Source of the DNA: Anaerolineae bacterium
GTDB taxonomy: Bacteria > Chloroflexota > Anaerolineae > Promineifilales > Promineifilaceae
Length of the DNA: 64,000 nt
Direction: 5' to 3'
NCBI GenBank assembly: GCA_019637635.1
Contig: JAHBVI010000010.1
Location: 1-64,000, forward strand
Part shown: piece by piece, positions 46,320-55,725 of the stretch
How positions within the stretch are numbered: the first letter of the stretch is position 1
Layout: the number at the start of each line of letters is the position of its first letter
The notes under the pieces: generated by a model
Seen by the model: only the letters and a program-made list of their open reading frames with translations
Databases searched by the model: none
What the model was told of the DNA's origin: nothing
Translations under genes and position numbers: made by a program

Positions 46320-48126
46320 AGCGTCTCTCCCGGCCCACGGTGACGATAGCCGTTGTGGGCGCGAACTCCGGCAGGGCAAAGGCGGGGCCGCCGGCGGGGC
46401 GCTGCGTCATCATATCGGTAATGCGCGCTTCCCGAATGCGGCACCACATGTCGGTGCTGATGCCATACCGTTGGGCGCGCACCTGACTGCTCATGGTGCC
46501 ATCGGGCAACAGTTCCGGCGGGTCGCGGAAAAAGCCCACCAGGTCAATGCCGCCGGCCTCATTACGAATGGCGCGTGTCCATTGGATGCGATGTTCAAAG
46601 CCGTCAATTTCCAACGCCTGCTTGGCTTCCCAGACGGCAACCCGCGTCATGCTGGCGATATTGGTGAAAATGGGGCGCGGCACATGCGGGTCTAGCTGGT
46701 CAATGCGATGATCCAAAGTCAGAAAGGCGCAGATGGTGCAGAGGAGAGTAACAAGAGTTACGGCCGTGAACCAAAACACCAGAAAGCGTAAATTCAATAA
46801 CGGCGCAGAAGCCAACCCCGGCAGGCTGTTTTCCAGCGTAGCCATGTTAGCGGCAATCTGGGATTGTACGCCAGGTAACAGGTTCGGGTCAGCCGCTAAC
46901 AGCCGCGCTTCGGCCAATATCCCGGCGCGGGTCCAAATGGGCATCTGGCTTTCTTTGATCCGGCCTAAATCCGTCAACATGGCCGCCAGCAGAAAGTTGT
47001 AACAGGTAGGATCCACGATGACGTTTTGCCCGGCGTTGGCGGCCTGCCATTGGGCGCGGCACTGCTGTAAGGTAAGCTCTGCTGGCAATGGCTGAATAGC
47101 GGCGGTCGAAATGATCGGTTGCAGCGTCGTGGACACATTGTCAATGAGATCCCGGCGGCAGGATATATCGGCCATTTCGCGGATAACTTGAAGCTGGCTT
47201 GTGGCGCTGTTGATGAGCAGCAAGTTGCCGTGCGGGCTGGTAGCAGCAATCGCTTGTAAGTCGGCAATCATCTGGTCAATTTGGGTTTTTTCACAGGCGC
47301 GGAGTTGGGTATTGAGCACGGCCGTTAACCCCGCAAAAGCATTATTGACCGGCGCACTCTCATCAAGCTGGTTCACCTGTTTACTAACGGCATCAATTCG
47401 CGCCACCAGGGTAACGGCGGTGGGCTGATCAAAGATAGCCTCTTTTACTTCACGCAGCACCGGCGGGACCACATAGGCCACGAATGGCAGCAAGAGTGCC
47501 AGGACAGCCCAGATAAGGAGGGCGCGCAAGGTGGCCGGGGACGCGGATTCGGTCAGATTAGGCGCAACCTGGGATAGATGGTTGCGGATACGCATGGGGT
47601 ACCAGAGACCAGGGATAAGTAACAACGGCAGGATTCCGGCCAGAATAACGGCGATAATCAGGGGCAGCCAGCGCGTCCACTTGTTGAGTTCCAGGTTGGG
47701 CAGAACAGCGGGATTGAATAACAAAGCCACAATCATCCCTACCGCCAACACAGTCAGAATAAGGCCAATCCAGAGTGTGTATTGGCGGCGGAAGGGCATA
47801 CGCGCCTGAAAATTAAGCCAGTTGCGGTTATCGGCGCCGCAGCGGGGGCAGGTAACAAAATAGAACTGCGTGGGATCACGATGCGGGCTGTGTTCCGGGT
47901 TCGGTTCGGGCACAGCGCGGGCAGTGGGCGAAGCCTGGCGACGGTGACGGTCAGCCTCGTAACGCAATTGGGTGCTGTGGAATTGATCCGTGGGCACATG
48001 CCAGTTGCCGGCCATCGCGCGCCGACGATTTGGTTCGTCTACCGCAATTGTGAATTGTTCGTGGCAGCAAATACAGGTGATTTGCCGGGTGGACAGGGCT
48101 TTGGGGGGCACAGGGACTTGGATCAT
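46318..48126 (-). CDS. zinc-ribbon membrane protein of unknown function
   Basis: 602 residues from the ATG at 48126 (GGAG about 9 nt upstream). An N-terminal split zinc ribbon (CICC near residue 18, CPRC near 92) is followed by three membrane helices at about 115-205 with LWIGLILTVLAVGMIVALL, a cytoplasmic or external helical domain of about 220 residues, a fourth helix at about 445-465, and a C-terminal soluble domain. The layout suggests a sensor or stress protein. I do not recognise the family. Confidence 0.72.
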   Translation of the reverse strand: MIQVPVPPKALSTRQITCICCHEQFTIAVDEPNRRRAMAGNWHVPTDQFHSTQLRYEADRHRRQASPTARAVPEPNPEHSPHRDPTQFYFVTCPRCGADNRNWLNFQARMPFRRQYTLWIGLILTVLAVGMIVALLFNPAVLPNLELNKWTRWLPLIIAVILAGILPLLLIPGLWYPMRIRNHLSQVAPNLTESASPATLRALLIWAVLALLLPFVAYVVPPVLREVKEAIFDQPTAVTLVARIDAVSKQVNQLDESAPVNNAFAGLTAVLNTQLRACEKTQIDQMIADLQAIAATSPHGNLLLINSATSQLQVIREMADISCRRDLIDNVSTTLQPIISTAAIQPLPAELTLQQCRAQWQAANAGQNVIVDPTCYNFLLAAMLTDLGRIKESQMPIWTRAGILAEARLLAADPNLLPGVQSQIAANMATLENSLPGLASAPLLNLRFLVFWFTAVTLVTLLCTICAFLTLDHRIDQLDPHVPRPIFTNIASMTRVAVWEAKQALEIDGFEHRIQWTRAIRNEAGGIDLVGFFRDPPELLPDGTMSSQVRAQRYGISTDMWCRIREARITDMMTQRPAGGPAFALPEFAPTTAIVTVGRERR

Positions 48127-48363
48127 GCTACTACTCCATTGGTAAACGGCCGTACCACACAGCCATTTAGCCACACAATACGCAACCAGCGTTAACCAAC
48201 CGTTTAACGCACTGGGCTGAACGGGTGGTTTTATTCAGTTGGGGATACCACGTCAGATTATTGGGCCAGGGTTGACCTCTCTCAACACCAAACCGTACTG
48301 TAACTATACCGACAAAACTAACAATTGTGCTGACAGACCGCTTGTTGTTTATAGGCGACTATC

Positions 48364-48391
48364 TTGGCAGCGACGCTGTATGCGTTACACT
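48364..48391 (+). promoter_or_regulatory. candidate promoter (TTGGCA-16-TACACT) for the protease gene
   Basis: TTGGCA (48364-48369) and TACACT (48386-48391) are separated by 16 bp, about 140 bp before the ATG of the trypsin-like gene. Confidence 0.5.
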
Positions 48392-48464
48392 ATACTCAGA
48401 CCCGCCCGGCAGCGCAAGAAATTTGTCTGGCAGGTTCCTGGCAACATTGTGACATTTATTATGG

Positions 48465-48527
48465 GGGTTGGTGGCTGGTGGCTGGTAATAGCAGCCGCTA
48501 ACAACCAGCTACCAGCCACTACAGGAC
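48465..48527. repeat. GTTGGTGGCTGGTGGCTGG palindromic array (family F)
   Basis: The left half GGGTTGGTGGCTGGTGGCTGGTA pairs loosely with CAGCCGCTAACAACCAGCTACCAGCCACTAC. It is directly before the ATG at 48534 and leaves no room for an SD. Confidence 0.82.
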
Positions 48528-48533
48528 AAGATT

Positions 48534-49637
48534 ATGTCAATAGTTACCCCAGAGGAAATGGCAAAAGCACAGGCAGCATTGGCAAAAGTGCAGGTGGATT
48601 GGTTGGCGCGAGAGGGGGTCACGGCCGTAGACCTGGGCTTCAAATGGTCACAGGGCGAAATGACCGGGCAGTTGGCGATTCGCGTCCACCTGGCCCAGAA
48701 AAAACCGCTGGCCGAACTGAGTGAAGACGAGATATTTCCCAAAGAGGTAGATGGCATCCCCGTGGACGTGATTGAAGCTGTGTATGGCATTCAAATTATG
48801 CTGGAAGGAGATGCACAGTTGGAAGCGGCCGTAGACGGCCGTAACCAACGCTTCACCGAAATTCCCCTGGGCGTCAGCATTGGCTGCCCCAATGTCACCG
48901 CCGGCACCTTGGGTGCAAAAGTATATGACGCCACCACCCAGGAAGCGTATATCCTGAGCAACTGGCACGTGCTGGTGGGGTCGCCAACTGCCTCCCCCAA
49001 TGAAGCGACCTGGCAGCCCGGCCGGCTGGACGGAGGCAAAGCCAGCGACAAATTTGCCGAAGTCACCCGCTCCGTACTCGGCCCGTTTGACGCCGCCCTG
49101 GCCCGCCTCACCGGCGAGCGCCCCGTGCTGGAAACGACGTTGGAAGGCGACCACATCGCCGCCGCTACCGTGCCTCAATTGGGTATGATGGTGTGGAAGA
49201 GCGGCCGTACCACCGGGCGCACCGCCGGTTTTATTGACGGCGTGATGATGACCACCCAGTTGAATTATGGCGCCGCCGGGGTGCGCCGGTTAGAGCAGGT
49301 TTTCCGCATTGTGCCCCGCCCCGGTTCCCCAACCAATGAGGAAATCAGCCTGGGCGGTGATTCCGGCTCCGTCTGGGTGGATGAGGCCAGCGGCAAAGTG
49401 GTGGGCTTACATTTTGCCGGGGAAGTGGGCGATGATCCCGAATTTGCCCTGGCACATGACATCAACCCGGTGATGGTGCGGTTAGGTTTCATCTTCCCGG
49501 CGCAACTGCCTGCACCGGAACCGCCGGCTGAACCAGAACCACCGGCCGAACCAGAACCGCCAACGTCTACCGCCCCGCCGCCCACCCTTTCCTGGTGGCA
49601 GCGATTTATCAACTGGCTGCGTGACTTGTTTGGGTAA
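48534..49637 (+). CDS. trypsin-like serine protease
   Basis: 367 residues. The predicted triad is His145 (SNWHVL), Asp186 (FDAALARL) and Ser277 (GGDSGSVW), in chymotrypsin-fold order. The N-terminal domain (about 1-95) has PEEMAKAQAALAKVQVDWLAREGV. After the protease domain comes a Pro-Glu linker (PAPEPPAEPEPPAEPEPP) and a short Trp-rich amphipathic end (WWQRFINWLRDLFG) that could bind membrane. No signal peptide is seen, so it is probably cytoplasmic. Similar predicted proteases occur in bacterial conflict systems, but I see no STAND NTPase partner. Confidence 0.83.
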   Translation: MSIVTPEEMAKAQAALAKVQVDWLAREGVTAVDLGFKWSQGEMTGQLAIRVHLAQKKPLAELSEDEIFPKEVDGIPVDVIEAVYGIQIMLEGDAQLEAAVDGRNQRFTEIPLGVSIGCPNVTAGTLGAKVYDATTQEAYILSNWHVLVGSPTASPNEATWQPGRLDGGKASDKFAEVTRSVLGPFDAALARLTGERPVLETTLEGDHIAAATVPQLGMMVWKSGRTTGRTAGFIDGVMMTTQLNYGAAGVRRLEQVFRIVPRPGSPTNEEISLGGDSGSVWVDEASGKVVGLHFAGEVGDDPEFALAHDINPVMVRLGFIFPAQLPAPEPPAEPEPPAEPEPPTSTAPPPTLSWWQRFINWLRDLFG

Positions 49638-49693
49638 TAACCGGGCAGCAGATGAGGAACGGATCAATAGTTGGCGTATAATTTTGCATCCGG

Positions 49694-49718
49694 CAGGTTT
49701 TTAAGAACCTGTCAGGTG
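49694..49718. repeat. CAGGTTTTTAAGAACCTGTCAGG, decayed copy 5
   Basis: Only CAGGTT/AACCTG pair in this copy. It sits 10-30 bp before the ATG of the first ABC exporter half. Confidence 0.6.
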
Positions 49719-49727
49719 TGAGCGGTT

Positions 49728-51482
49728 ATGAGCAAACGCGAATTTCACCTGGAAGATGAACATCTGTATGACCGGTCGGGCGCGGTGCGCTGGATATGGT
49801 CGCATTTGTGGCAGTATCCCTGGCTGCCGGTGCTGGTGGTGCTGGCTTCGGTGGTGAACAATTTTGCCGCCAGCGGGGTGCAGGTGTTGATCGGCCGTAC
49901 CTTTGACCTGATCACCAGCGATAACTGGCAGGTGGCGGCGCTGGTGGGGTTGTCGCTGGCGGTGTTTGGGGTGATTGCCGTGCAAAGCGTTATGGGGCTG
50001 GCGCGTAACTGGACGAATGAGTTTATTGCCCAACGGTTTGAGCGGGATTCGCGGCAGGAGTTTTACATCAGCCTGTTGGGGAAGGACCAGACGTTTCACG
50101 GCCGTCAGCGCATTGGCGATGTCATGGCGCGGGCCACCAACGACGTGCGCACCCTCAACCTGATGTTCAGTCCTGGCCTGATGCTCATTGTGGATTCTCT
50201 TATGGGCATTGTGGCCCCGATTGTGCTGATTACTCTGCTAGACCCCCGTTTGCTGTTGGTGCCGGCCATTTTTTTGCTGTTGTTCGTTATTACGGTATGG
50301 GACTATTCGCGGCAGTTGAACCCGGTGAGCCTGGCGCAGCGGGAGCAGTTTGGCCTGATGAACGCCGGGCTGGCGGAGGCGATTGGCGGCATTGAGGTGG
50401 TAAAAGGTAATGCCCAGGAGCAGCAAGAGCTAGAGGAGTTTGCGGCCAATGCGGGCCGTTTCAAAACGTATTTTGTCAAACAGGGCATCATCCAGGCGCG
50501 CTATTTGCCGCTGCTAGTGTTTAGCCTCTGTTTGGGGCTGGCTTTTTTTCATGCGCTCTGGCTATGGCAGGCGGGCACATTGACGTTGGGACAGGTGGTG
50601 ACGTATATGGGGCTGTTTGGGATGCTGCGTTTTCCCACATTTATCTCTATCTTTTCGTTTAACCTGGTGCAGTTAGGCATTGCCAGCGCCGAACGGCTGC
50701 TGGAGATGATGAACGATGAGACGGAGTTGGACGAAAATGAAAAGGGGATCAGCCAGCCAATTCACGGCCGTGTCACCTTTGAAAACGTCAGCTTTGGCTA
50801 TGACGGTACGCCGGTGATCAAAAACATCAGCTTTACGGCCGAACCAGGGCAGACGGTGGCCATTGTCGGCCAGACGGGGTCGGGCAAAAGCACGTTGACG
50901 CGGCTGATTAACCGGATATTTGATGCTAACGACGGCCGTGTCCTGGTAGATGGCGTAGACGTGCGCGACTGGAGCCTGGAATCCCTGCGTTCGCAAATTT
51001 CCACCATTGAACAGGATGTCTTCCTCTTTTCCCGCTCCATTGCTGACAACATCGCTTTTGGCTGCCCGGATGCCACGATGATGGAAATTGAAACGGCCGC
51101 CCGGCAAGCCCAGGCGCATGACTTTATTATGAGTTTTGACCAGGGATACGAGACAGAAGCGGGCGAACGGGGCGCAACGCTCTCCGGCGGGCAGCGGCAG
51201 CGGGTGGCCATTGCCCGCGCCTTCCTCACCAATCCGCGCATCCTTATTCTGGACGACAGCACCAGCGCCATTGACAGTGCCACCGAAGACCAGATTCAAA
51301 AAGCGATGCGCCACATCAGCCGCCAGCGCACCACGTTTTTGATCACCCACCGCCTCTCCCAAATTCGTTGGGCGGACCAGATTCTCGTCCTCAGTCACGG
51401 CGAACTGGTAGACCAGGGTACACACGACGACCTGCTGGCCCGCAGCCCGGCGTACCAGCGTATTTTTGCGCGGTATGATTAG
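49728..51482 (+). CDS. ABC exporter half 1 (degenerate ATPase site, YheI/BmrC-like)
   Basis: 584 residues: six-helix exporter domain at about 20-320, then the NBD with Walker A VGQTGSGKSTLTRL, signature LSGGQRQRVAIARAF and Walker B ILILDDSTSAID. The catalytic Glu after the Walker B Asp is replaced by Asp, the pattern of the degenerate subunit in heterodimeric exporters. Its likely partner is encoded at 53598-55436, separated by two other genes. Exports lipid or drugs in relatives; substrate unknown here. Confidence 0.92.
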   Translation: MSKREFHLEDEHLYDRSGAVRWIWSHLWQYPWLPVLVVLASVVNNFAASGVQVLIGRTFDLITSDNWQVAALVGLSLAVFGVIAVQSVMGLARNWTNEFIAQRFERDSRQEFYISLLGKDQTFHGRQRIGDVMARATNDVRTLNLMFSPGLMLIVDSLMGIVAPIVLITLLDPRLLLVPAIFLLLFVITVWDYSRQLNPVSLAQREQFGLMNAGLAEAIGGIEVVKGNAQEQQELEEFAANAGRFKTYFVKQGIIQARYLPLLVFSLCLGLAFFHALWLWQAGTLTLGQVVTYMGLFGMLRFPTFISIFSFNLVQLGIASAERLLEMMNDETELDENEKGISQPIHGRVTFENVSFGYDGTPVIKNISFTAEPGQTVAIVGQTGSGKSTLTRLINRIFDANDGRVLVDGVDVRDWSLESLRSQISTIEQDVFLFSRSIADNIAFGCPDATMMEIETAARQAQAHDFIMSFDQGYETEAGERGATLSGGQRQRVAIARAFLTNPRILILDDSTSAIDSATEDQIQKAMRHISRQRTTFLITHRLSQIRWADQILVLSHGELVDQGTHDDLLARSPAYQRIFARYD

Positions 51483-51484
51483 GG

Positions 51485-51521
51485 TTTGAGATTGGAGATT
51501 TGAGATTGGAGATTAGAGATT
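51485..51521. repeat. single-arm GAGATTGGAGATTTGAGATTGGAG array, copy A6
   Basis: Four GAGATT words occur without a complementary right arm. The array begins right after the ABC half stop and runs into the Fic coding sequence, giving the peptide RLEIRD. Confidence 0.8.
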
Positions 51522-52378
51522 TACTGGCAGAGGTTGACCGTTTGAAAGCGGAGATTGATGCCTTGCGACCGATTGATCCGGCGCAGGAACGGCGCATTAT
51601 GCAAAAGTTCCGGCTGGATTGGACGTATCACTCGAACGCGATTGAAGGCAATACGCTGACGTATGGGGAGGCAAGGGCGTTTTTGCTGCATGGGGTGACG
51701 GCGCAGGGCAAACCGTTTCGGGATTATCTGGAAGTGAAAGGCCACCACGAAGCAATCAACTATTTGTTGGAATTTGTGCGGCAGCAGAACCCGCTGACGG
51801 AAGCGGATATCCGAGAACTGCACAAGATGATTTTGGTGGAGCCATATGAGGTGGACGCGGTGACGGGAGACGGCCGTCCGACCAAACGCCGTGTCACTCC
51901 CGGCCAATACAAAAGCACACCCAATCACGTCATCACCAGCACCAGCGAAATGCACTACTACGCCACCCCGGAGGAAACCCCGGCCAAAATGGGCGACCTG
52001 ATGGCCTGGTTCCGCCGTGAAGCAGATAAAGCAGAGTGGCATCCAATCATCCTGGCGGCTGCCTTTCATTACCAGTTTGTGGTGATCCATCCGTTTGATG
52101 ATGGCAACGGCCGTATGGCCCGCCTGCTGATGAACCTCATTTTCCTGCAATACGGCTACCCACCGGTCATCATCCCCCTGGATAAAAAAGGGGAATACCT
52201 GCTGGCGCTGGAAACGGCCGACGCTGATAATAATCTGGAGCCTTTTATCCTCCTGGTTGGCAACACGCTCCTGACAGCATTAAACCTTTTCCTGATTGGC
52301 GCTAGAGGAGAAAATATCGAAGTACCTGGTAATCTGGACGAGAAAATTGCACCTTTGCGAAAACAAACTCATGGCTAA
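51500..52378 (+). CDS. Fic-domain AMPylase-like protein
   Basis: 292 residues. The Fic motif HPFDDGNGRMAR is complete, and the N-terminal inhibitory motif SNAIEGN (S/TxxxE(G/N)) marks an intramolecularly inhibited enzyme. A coiled N-terminus (LLAEVDRLKAEIDALRP) belongs to the family pattern. The upstream in-frame starts are a TTG at 51500 within the A6 repeat or later TTG codons; the first ATG (near 51599) would remove the coiled part. Fic enzymes transfer AMP to protein hydroxyls. It overlaps the oxidoreductase gene by 8 nt (ATGGCTAA), so they are coupled. Confidence 0.9.
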   Translation: MRLEIRDLLAEVDRLKAEIDALRPIDPAQERRIMQKFRLDWTYHSNAIEGNTLTYGEARAFLLHGVTAQGKPFRDYLEVKGHHEAINYLLEFVRQQNPLTEADIRELHKMILVEPYEVDAVTGDGRPTKRRVTPGQYKSTPNHVITSTSEMHYYATPEETPAKMGDLMAWFRREADKAEWHPIILAAAFHYQFVVIHPFDDGNGRMARLLMNLIFLQYGYPPVIIPLDKKGEYLLALETADADNNLEPFILLVGNTLLTALNLFLIGARGENIEVPGNLDEKIAPLRKQTHG

Positions 52379-53528
52379 CTTTCCTAAACATATAGAAATT
52401 GTTGTCATTGGTGGGGGGGTGATGGGCGCGAGTACGGCCTATCATCTGGCGCGGCGCGGGGCGCGGGATGTGGCCTTGCTGGAGAAAGAGTCGTTCTTCG
52501 GCACCGGGGCGACGGGGCGCTGTGCCGGCGGCGTGCGTTACCAGTTCAGCACCGAGGTCAACATTCGCCTGTCGCAGGCCAGTTTGCCCATGCTGGATCG
52601 CTTTGAGGAGGAGATGGGGCAGGCCATTGACCGGCGGCGCTGCGGGTATTACTTGCTGCTCACCCGCGAACAAGATGTGCCCCAATTCCGGCGCAACGTG
52701 GAACTCCAGCACCGGTTGGGTGTGCCCACGCAATGGCTGTCTGGCGATGAAGTGCGGCAGCGACTACCATTTCTCAAGGCGGATGACGTGCTGGCGGCCA
52801 CCGTTTGCCCGGAGGATGGGCTGGCGGACCCGAACGGGGTGGTGGCGGGGTACGTGAATGGGGCCAGACGGCTGGGGGTGCAATTGTGGGCGGACACGGC
52901 CGTACACGCCATCACGTATAAAAATAAAACCTACACCATCCACACCAACCAGGGCGACATCCAGTGCGAAAAGATCGTCAACGCCGCCGGGCCCTGGGCC
53001 GGGCAGATCAGCGACATGTTGGGCGTGCCGCTGCCCATTGTGCCCCTGCGCCGCCAGTGGATTACCACCACCCCCCTGCCCGACCTGCCGCCCGATTTCC
53101 CTTTTGTCATTTTCTTCGGCCAGAGCCTCTACTTCCACCCCGAAGGCAAAGGGCTGCTCACCGGCATGTCCAACCCGCGCGAGCAGCCGGGCTTTGACCA
53201 GTCGGTGGATGAAGCGTGGGAACTGGTGCATTTAGAGGCGGCCATTCACCGGCTGCCCCTGCTGGAAAGAGCCGGGCGGCAGTCCGGGTTGGCCGGGTTG
53301 TATGAGATGACGCCAGACGCCCACCCCATCATCAGCGGCGTGCCGGGCGTGGATGGGTATTACGTGGTCGCCGGTTTCTCCGGGCATGGCTTCATGCACG
53401 GCCCCATTGCCGGTAAGCTGATGGCGGAGATTATCCTCGATGGGGCCGCACACACGGTTGACGTCAGTATGTTGGACTACGCGCGGTTTGGCGACGGCCG
53501 TTTCATTCAGGAGTACAATGTGGTATGA
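52371..53528 (+). CDS. FAD-dependent oxidoreductase (DAO/sarcosine oxidase beta-like)
   Basis: 385 residues from the ATG at 52371, which overlaps the Fic stop. Dinucleotide-binding VIGGGVMGASTAYHLARRG, FSTEVNIRLSQAS, NAAGPWAG and C-terminal GLYEMTPDAHPIISG...VVAGFSGHGFMHGP are typical of the DAO family. It oxidises a primary or secondary amine, such as sarcosine, proline or glycine, with FAD. Substrate not determined. The stop codon TGA lies at the start of hairpin A7. Confidence 0.88.
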   Translation: MANFPKHIEIVVIGGGVMGASTAYHLARRGARDVALLEKESFFGTGATGRCAGGVRYQFSTEVNIRLSQASLPMLDRFEEEMGQAIDRRRCGYYLLLTREQDVPQFRRNVELQHRLGVPTQWLSGDEVRQRLPFLKADDVLAATVCPEDGLADPNGVVAGYVNGARRLGVQLWADTAVHAITYKNKTYTIHTNQGDIQCEKIVNAAGPWAGQISDMLGVPLPIVPLRRQWITTTPLPDLPPDFPFVIFFGQSLYFHPEGKGLLTGMSNPREQPGFDQSVDEAWELVHLEAAIHRLPLLERAGRQSGLAGLYEMTPDAHPIISGVPGVDGYYVVAGFSGHGFMHGPIAGKLMAEIILDGAAHTVDVSMLDYARFGDGRFIQEYNVV

Positions 53529-53585
53529 GATTGGAGATTAGAGATTGGAGATGGGTCGAATCTCCAATCTCTAATCTCCAATCTC
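53527..53585. repeat. GAGATTGGAGATTAGAGATT palindrome, copy A7
   Basis: A perfect 26-bp stem (53527-53552 with 53560-53585) with a 7-nt loop, the longest of the class. It contains the oxidoreductase stop and ends 13 bp before the next ATG. Confidence 0.94.
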
Positions 53586-53597
53586 TTGAGAACTTTT

Positions 53598-55436
53598 ATG
53601 GGCTTCATTTTAGATGGGTTAGACACGGAAGATTATGACCGCAGTTATGGCGACCGGGAATTGGTGCGGCGAATTGCGGGGTATTTTCGGCCGTATGCCG
53701 GGCGGATGGCGCTGGTGGCGGTGACGCTGACGCTCAATTCGCTGCTGGCGGTGGCCGGGCCGATTATCATTGCCCGCGCTATTGACATCATTGCTGAAAA
53801 CCCGACGATGCAGGCGATGGCGCTGATGGCCCTGGGCGTGTCGTTGACGGGGGCGGCGGCGTGGGTGTTTAACTACATTCGCCAATACTTCTCGGCCAAC
53901 ATCATTGGCAGCGTGGTGCTGACGCTGCGACGGGACGTGTTCCAGGCGACGGTAAACCACGATATGTCCTTTTTTGACGAGCATCCGTCGGGCAAAATTG
54001 TCAGCCGCATCACCTCGGATACGCAGGATTTTGCGGCAACCGTTGATCTGACGTTGAACCTGCTCAGTCAGGTGTTTCTGGTGCTGTTTTTGACTTTTTA
54101 TCTGCTGACGATTGATGTGGTCTTGACCATCATTTTGCTGGCGATGACGCCGCTGGCGGCCTGGATTGCCCTGGCCTTTCGCCACCGGGCGCGGGATGTG
54201 ACGCAAAAGGCGCGGCGGGTCACGGCCGTAATCAACGCCCAAATTCAGGAATCGGTCAGCGGCATTATCGTGGCTAAAAATTTCCGGCAGGAAACGGCCG
54301 TCTACCAGACCTTCCACGCCAATAACGAACAGGCTTACGCGGTGAACCTGCGGCGGGGTATGACGCTCATGTCCATCTTTCCCATCATGGTGCTGGCATC
54401 GGGCTTTGGCACGGCCGTACTCGTTTTTGCCGGTGGATTGGCCACACGGGCGGACAGTATTTTGGGTGGCGTGACGGCCATTTCACCCGGCGAATGGTTC
54501 TTGTTTATGCAGGCGGTCGGTTTTTACTGGTGGCCGATGATGGGTATTGCCTCGTTTTGGAGCCAGTTTCAGGATGGATTGTCAGCGGCGGAGCGGGTAT
54601 TTGCCCTGATTGACCTGGAACCGAACGTGCAGCAAACGGGTGATGAGATGGTGGCGGGGATTGACGGCCGTATCCAGTTCGATCATCTCACCTTCAGCTA
54701 CAGCGACAAAGAGATCGTCTTGCCAGAATTTTCATTGGAGATTGCGCCCGGCGAGACGGTGGCCCTGGTGGGGCATACCGGCGCGGGCAAAAGCAGCATT
54801 GCCAAGCTGGTGGCCCGGTATTATGAATTTCAGGGGGGGCAGTTGTGGGTAGACGGCCGTGATATTCGCTCCTTCAACCTGTCCCAATATCGGCGGCACA
54901 TTGGCGGCGTGCCCCAGGAGCCGTTCCTGTTTGCGGGGACGGTGCGCGAGAATATCCGGTACGGCCGTCCCGATGCCAACGACGCCGAGGTCATCACCGC
55001 CGCCAACCGCATCAGCAATGGTGAATGGCTAAACGGGTTGGTGCGTGGTCTGGACACGGATGTGGGCGAACGGGGCAGCAATCTGTCTATGGGGCAGCGG
55101 CAGTTGGTGGCGCTGGCGCGGGTGCTGCTGAAAGACCCGGCCATCTTTATCCTGGACGAGGCCACTGCCAGCGTTGACCCCTTCACGGAAACCCAAATTC
55201 AAGAAGGACTGGACGTGGTGATGGCCGAACGCACGGCGATTGTGATTGCCCACCGCCTCTCAACCATTAAACATGCCGACCGGATTGTGGTAATGGATCA
55301 CGGCCGTATCATTGAAGAAGGCACCCACGACCAACTAATGGCCCAAAGCGGCCATTACGCTGACCTGTACAACACCTATTTCCGCCACCAATCGCTTGCT
55401 TATATCAACGAAGAGTTCCTGGAAATCACTGCTTAA
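53598..55436 (+). CDS. ABC exporter half 2 (competent ATPase site)
   Basis: 612 residues from the ATG at 53598 (TTG at 53586 is an alternative). Six-helix exporter domain at about 30-335, then Walker A VGHTGAGKSSIAKL, signature LSMGQRQLVALARV and Walker B IFILDEATASVD with an intact catalytic Glu. The non-standard LSMGQ and intact Glu fit the active partner of an asymmetric heterodimer with the gene at 49728. Followed by a strong bidirectional terminator. Confidence 0.92.
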   Translation: MGFILDGLDTEDYDRSYGDRELVRRIAGYFRPYAGRMALVAVTLTLNSLLAVAGPIIIARAIDIIAENPTMQAMALMALGVSLTGAAAWVFNYIRQYFSANIIGSVVLTLRRDVFQATVNHDMSFFDEHPSGKIVSRITSDTQDFAATVDLTLNLLSQVFLVLFLTFYLLTIDVVLTIILLAMTPLAAWIALAFRHRARDVTQKARRVTAVINAQIQESVSGIIVAKNFRQETAVYQTFHANNEQAYAVNLRRGMTLMSIFPIMVLASGFGTAVLVFAGGLATRADSILGGVTAISPGEWFLFMQAVGFYWWPMMGIASFWSQFQDGLSAAERVFALIDLEPNVQQTGDEMVAGIDGRIQFDHLTFSYSDKEIVLPEFSLEIAPGETVALVGHTGAGKSSIAKLVARYYEFQGGQLWVDGRDIRSFNLSQYRRHIGGVPQEPFLFAGTVRENIRYGRPDANDAEVITAANRISNGEWLNGLVRGLDTDVGERGSNLSMGQRQLVALARVLLKDPAIFILDEATASVDPFTETQIQEGLDVVMAERTAIVIAHRLSTIKHADRIVVMDHGRIIEEGTHDQLMAQSGHYADLYNTYFRHQSLAYINEEFLEITA

Positions 55437-55442
55437 GCACAG

Positions 55443-55477
55443 AGACCTGGCAGGTTTTTGAAAACCTGTCAGATCTG
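55443..55477. repeat. AGACCTGGCAGGTTTTTG hairpin, copy 6
   Basis: The imperfect stem (AGACCTGGCAGGTTTT with AAAACCTGTCAGATCT) follows the ABC half 2 stop codon and precedes the terminator. Confidence 0.8.
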
Positions 55478-55491
55478 AACGGTCACGCCTA

Positions 55492-55526
55492 AACAAAAAG
55501 AGCCGCCATTCGGCAGCTCTTTTTGT
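55492..55526. terminator. bidirectional intrinsic terminator
   Basis: AACAAAAAGAGC pairs with GCTCTTTTTGTT around CGCCATTCGGCA, with an inner CCG/CGG. It has A/T runs on both sides and ends transcripts from ABC half 2 (plus) and from the small minus-strand gene. Confidence 0.85.
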
Positions 55527-55548
55527 TCGGACACACAAGGCTAAATGT

Positions 55549-55725
55549 CTAGGAAAAGGCGGGTTTGGCCGGGTAGGACGCAGGGCGCGGTGAAGTTTTA
55601 TCGTTCTTCAACATCTCAATCAGGCGCAAAACGGCCCAACGTTTGACCTCGTTGTCTTTGGCCTGGCGCACCGGCTGTCCATTCACTACCACCCACATCT
55701 GATTTCTAATTTCTTGCAGTTGCAT
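55549..55725 (-). CDS. small hypothetical protein
   Basis: 58 residues from the ATG at 55725, with GAGG 7 nt upstream; a longer frame begins at 55761 without an SD. It has a short beta-like core (NQMWVVVNGQPVRQA), a helical centre (AVLRLIEMLKND) and a Pro/Lys tail. No family recognised. The terminator directly after it supports a real transcript. Confidence 0.5.
   Translation of the reverse strand: MQLQEIRNQMWVVVNGQPVRQAKDNEVKRWAVLRLIEMLKNDKTSPRPASYPAKPAFS

Larger units (their letters stand above)
48127..48533. other. divergent intergenic region
   Basis: It contains a candidate plus-strand promoter (48364-48391), an ACGGCCGT at 48148 and a family F palindrome (48465-48527). Between 48180 and 48360 I see no gene or clear signal. 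Confidence 0.55.

Noticed and set aside
48239-48724. 161-codon frame before the protease gene
   Set aside because: It overlaps the protease start in another frame and crosses the family F repeat; no SD or domain.
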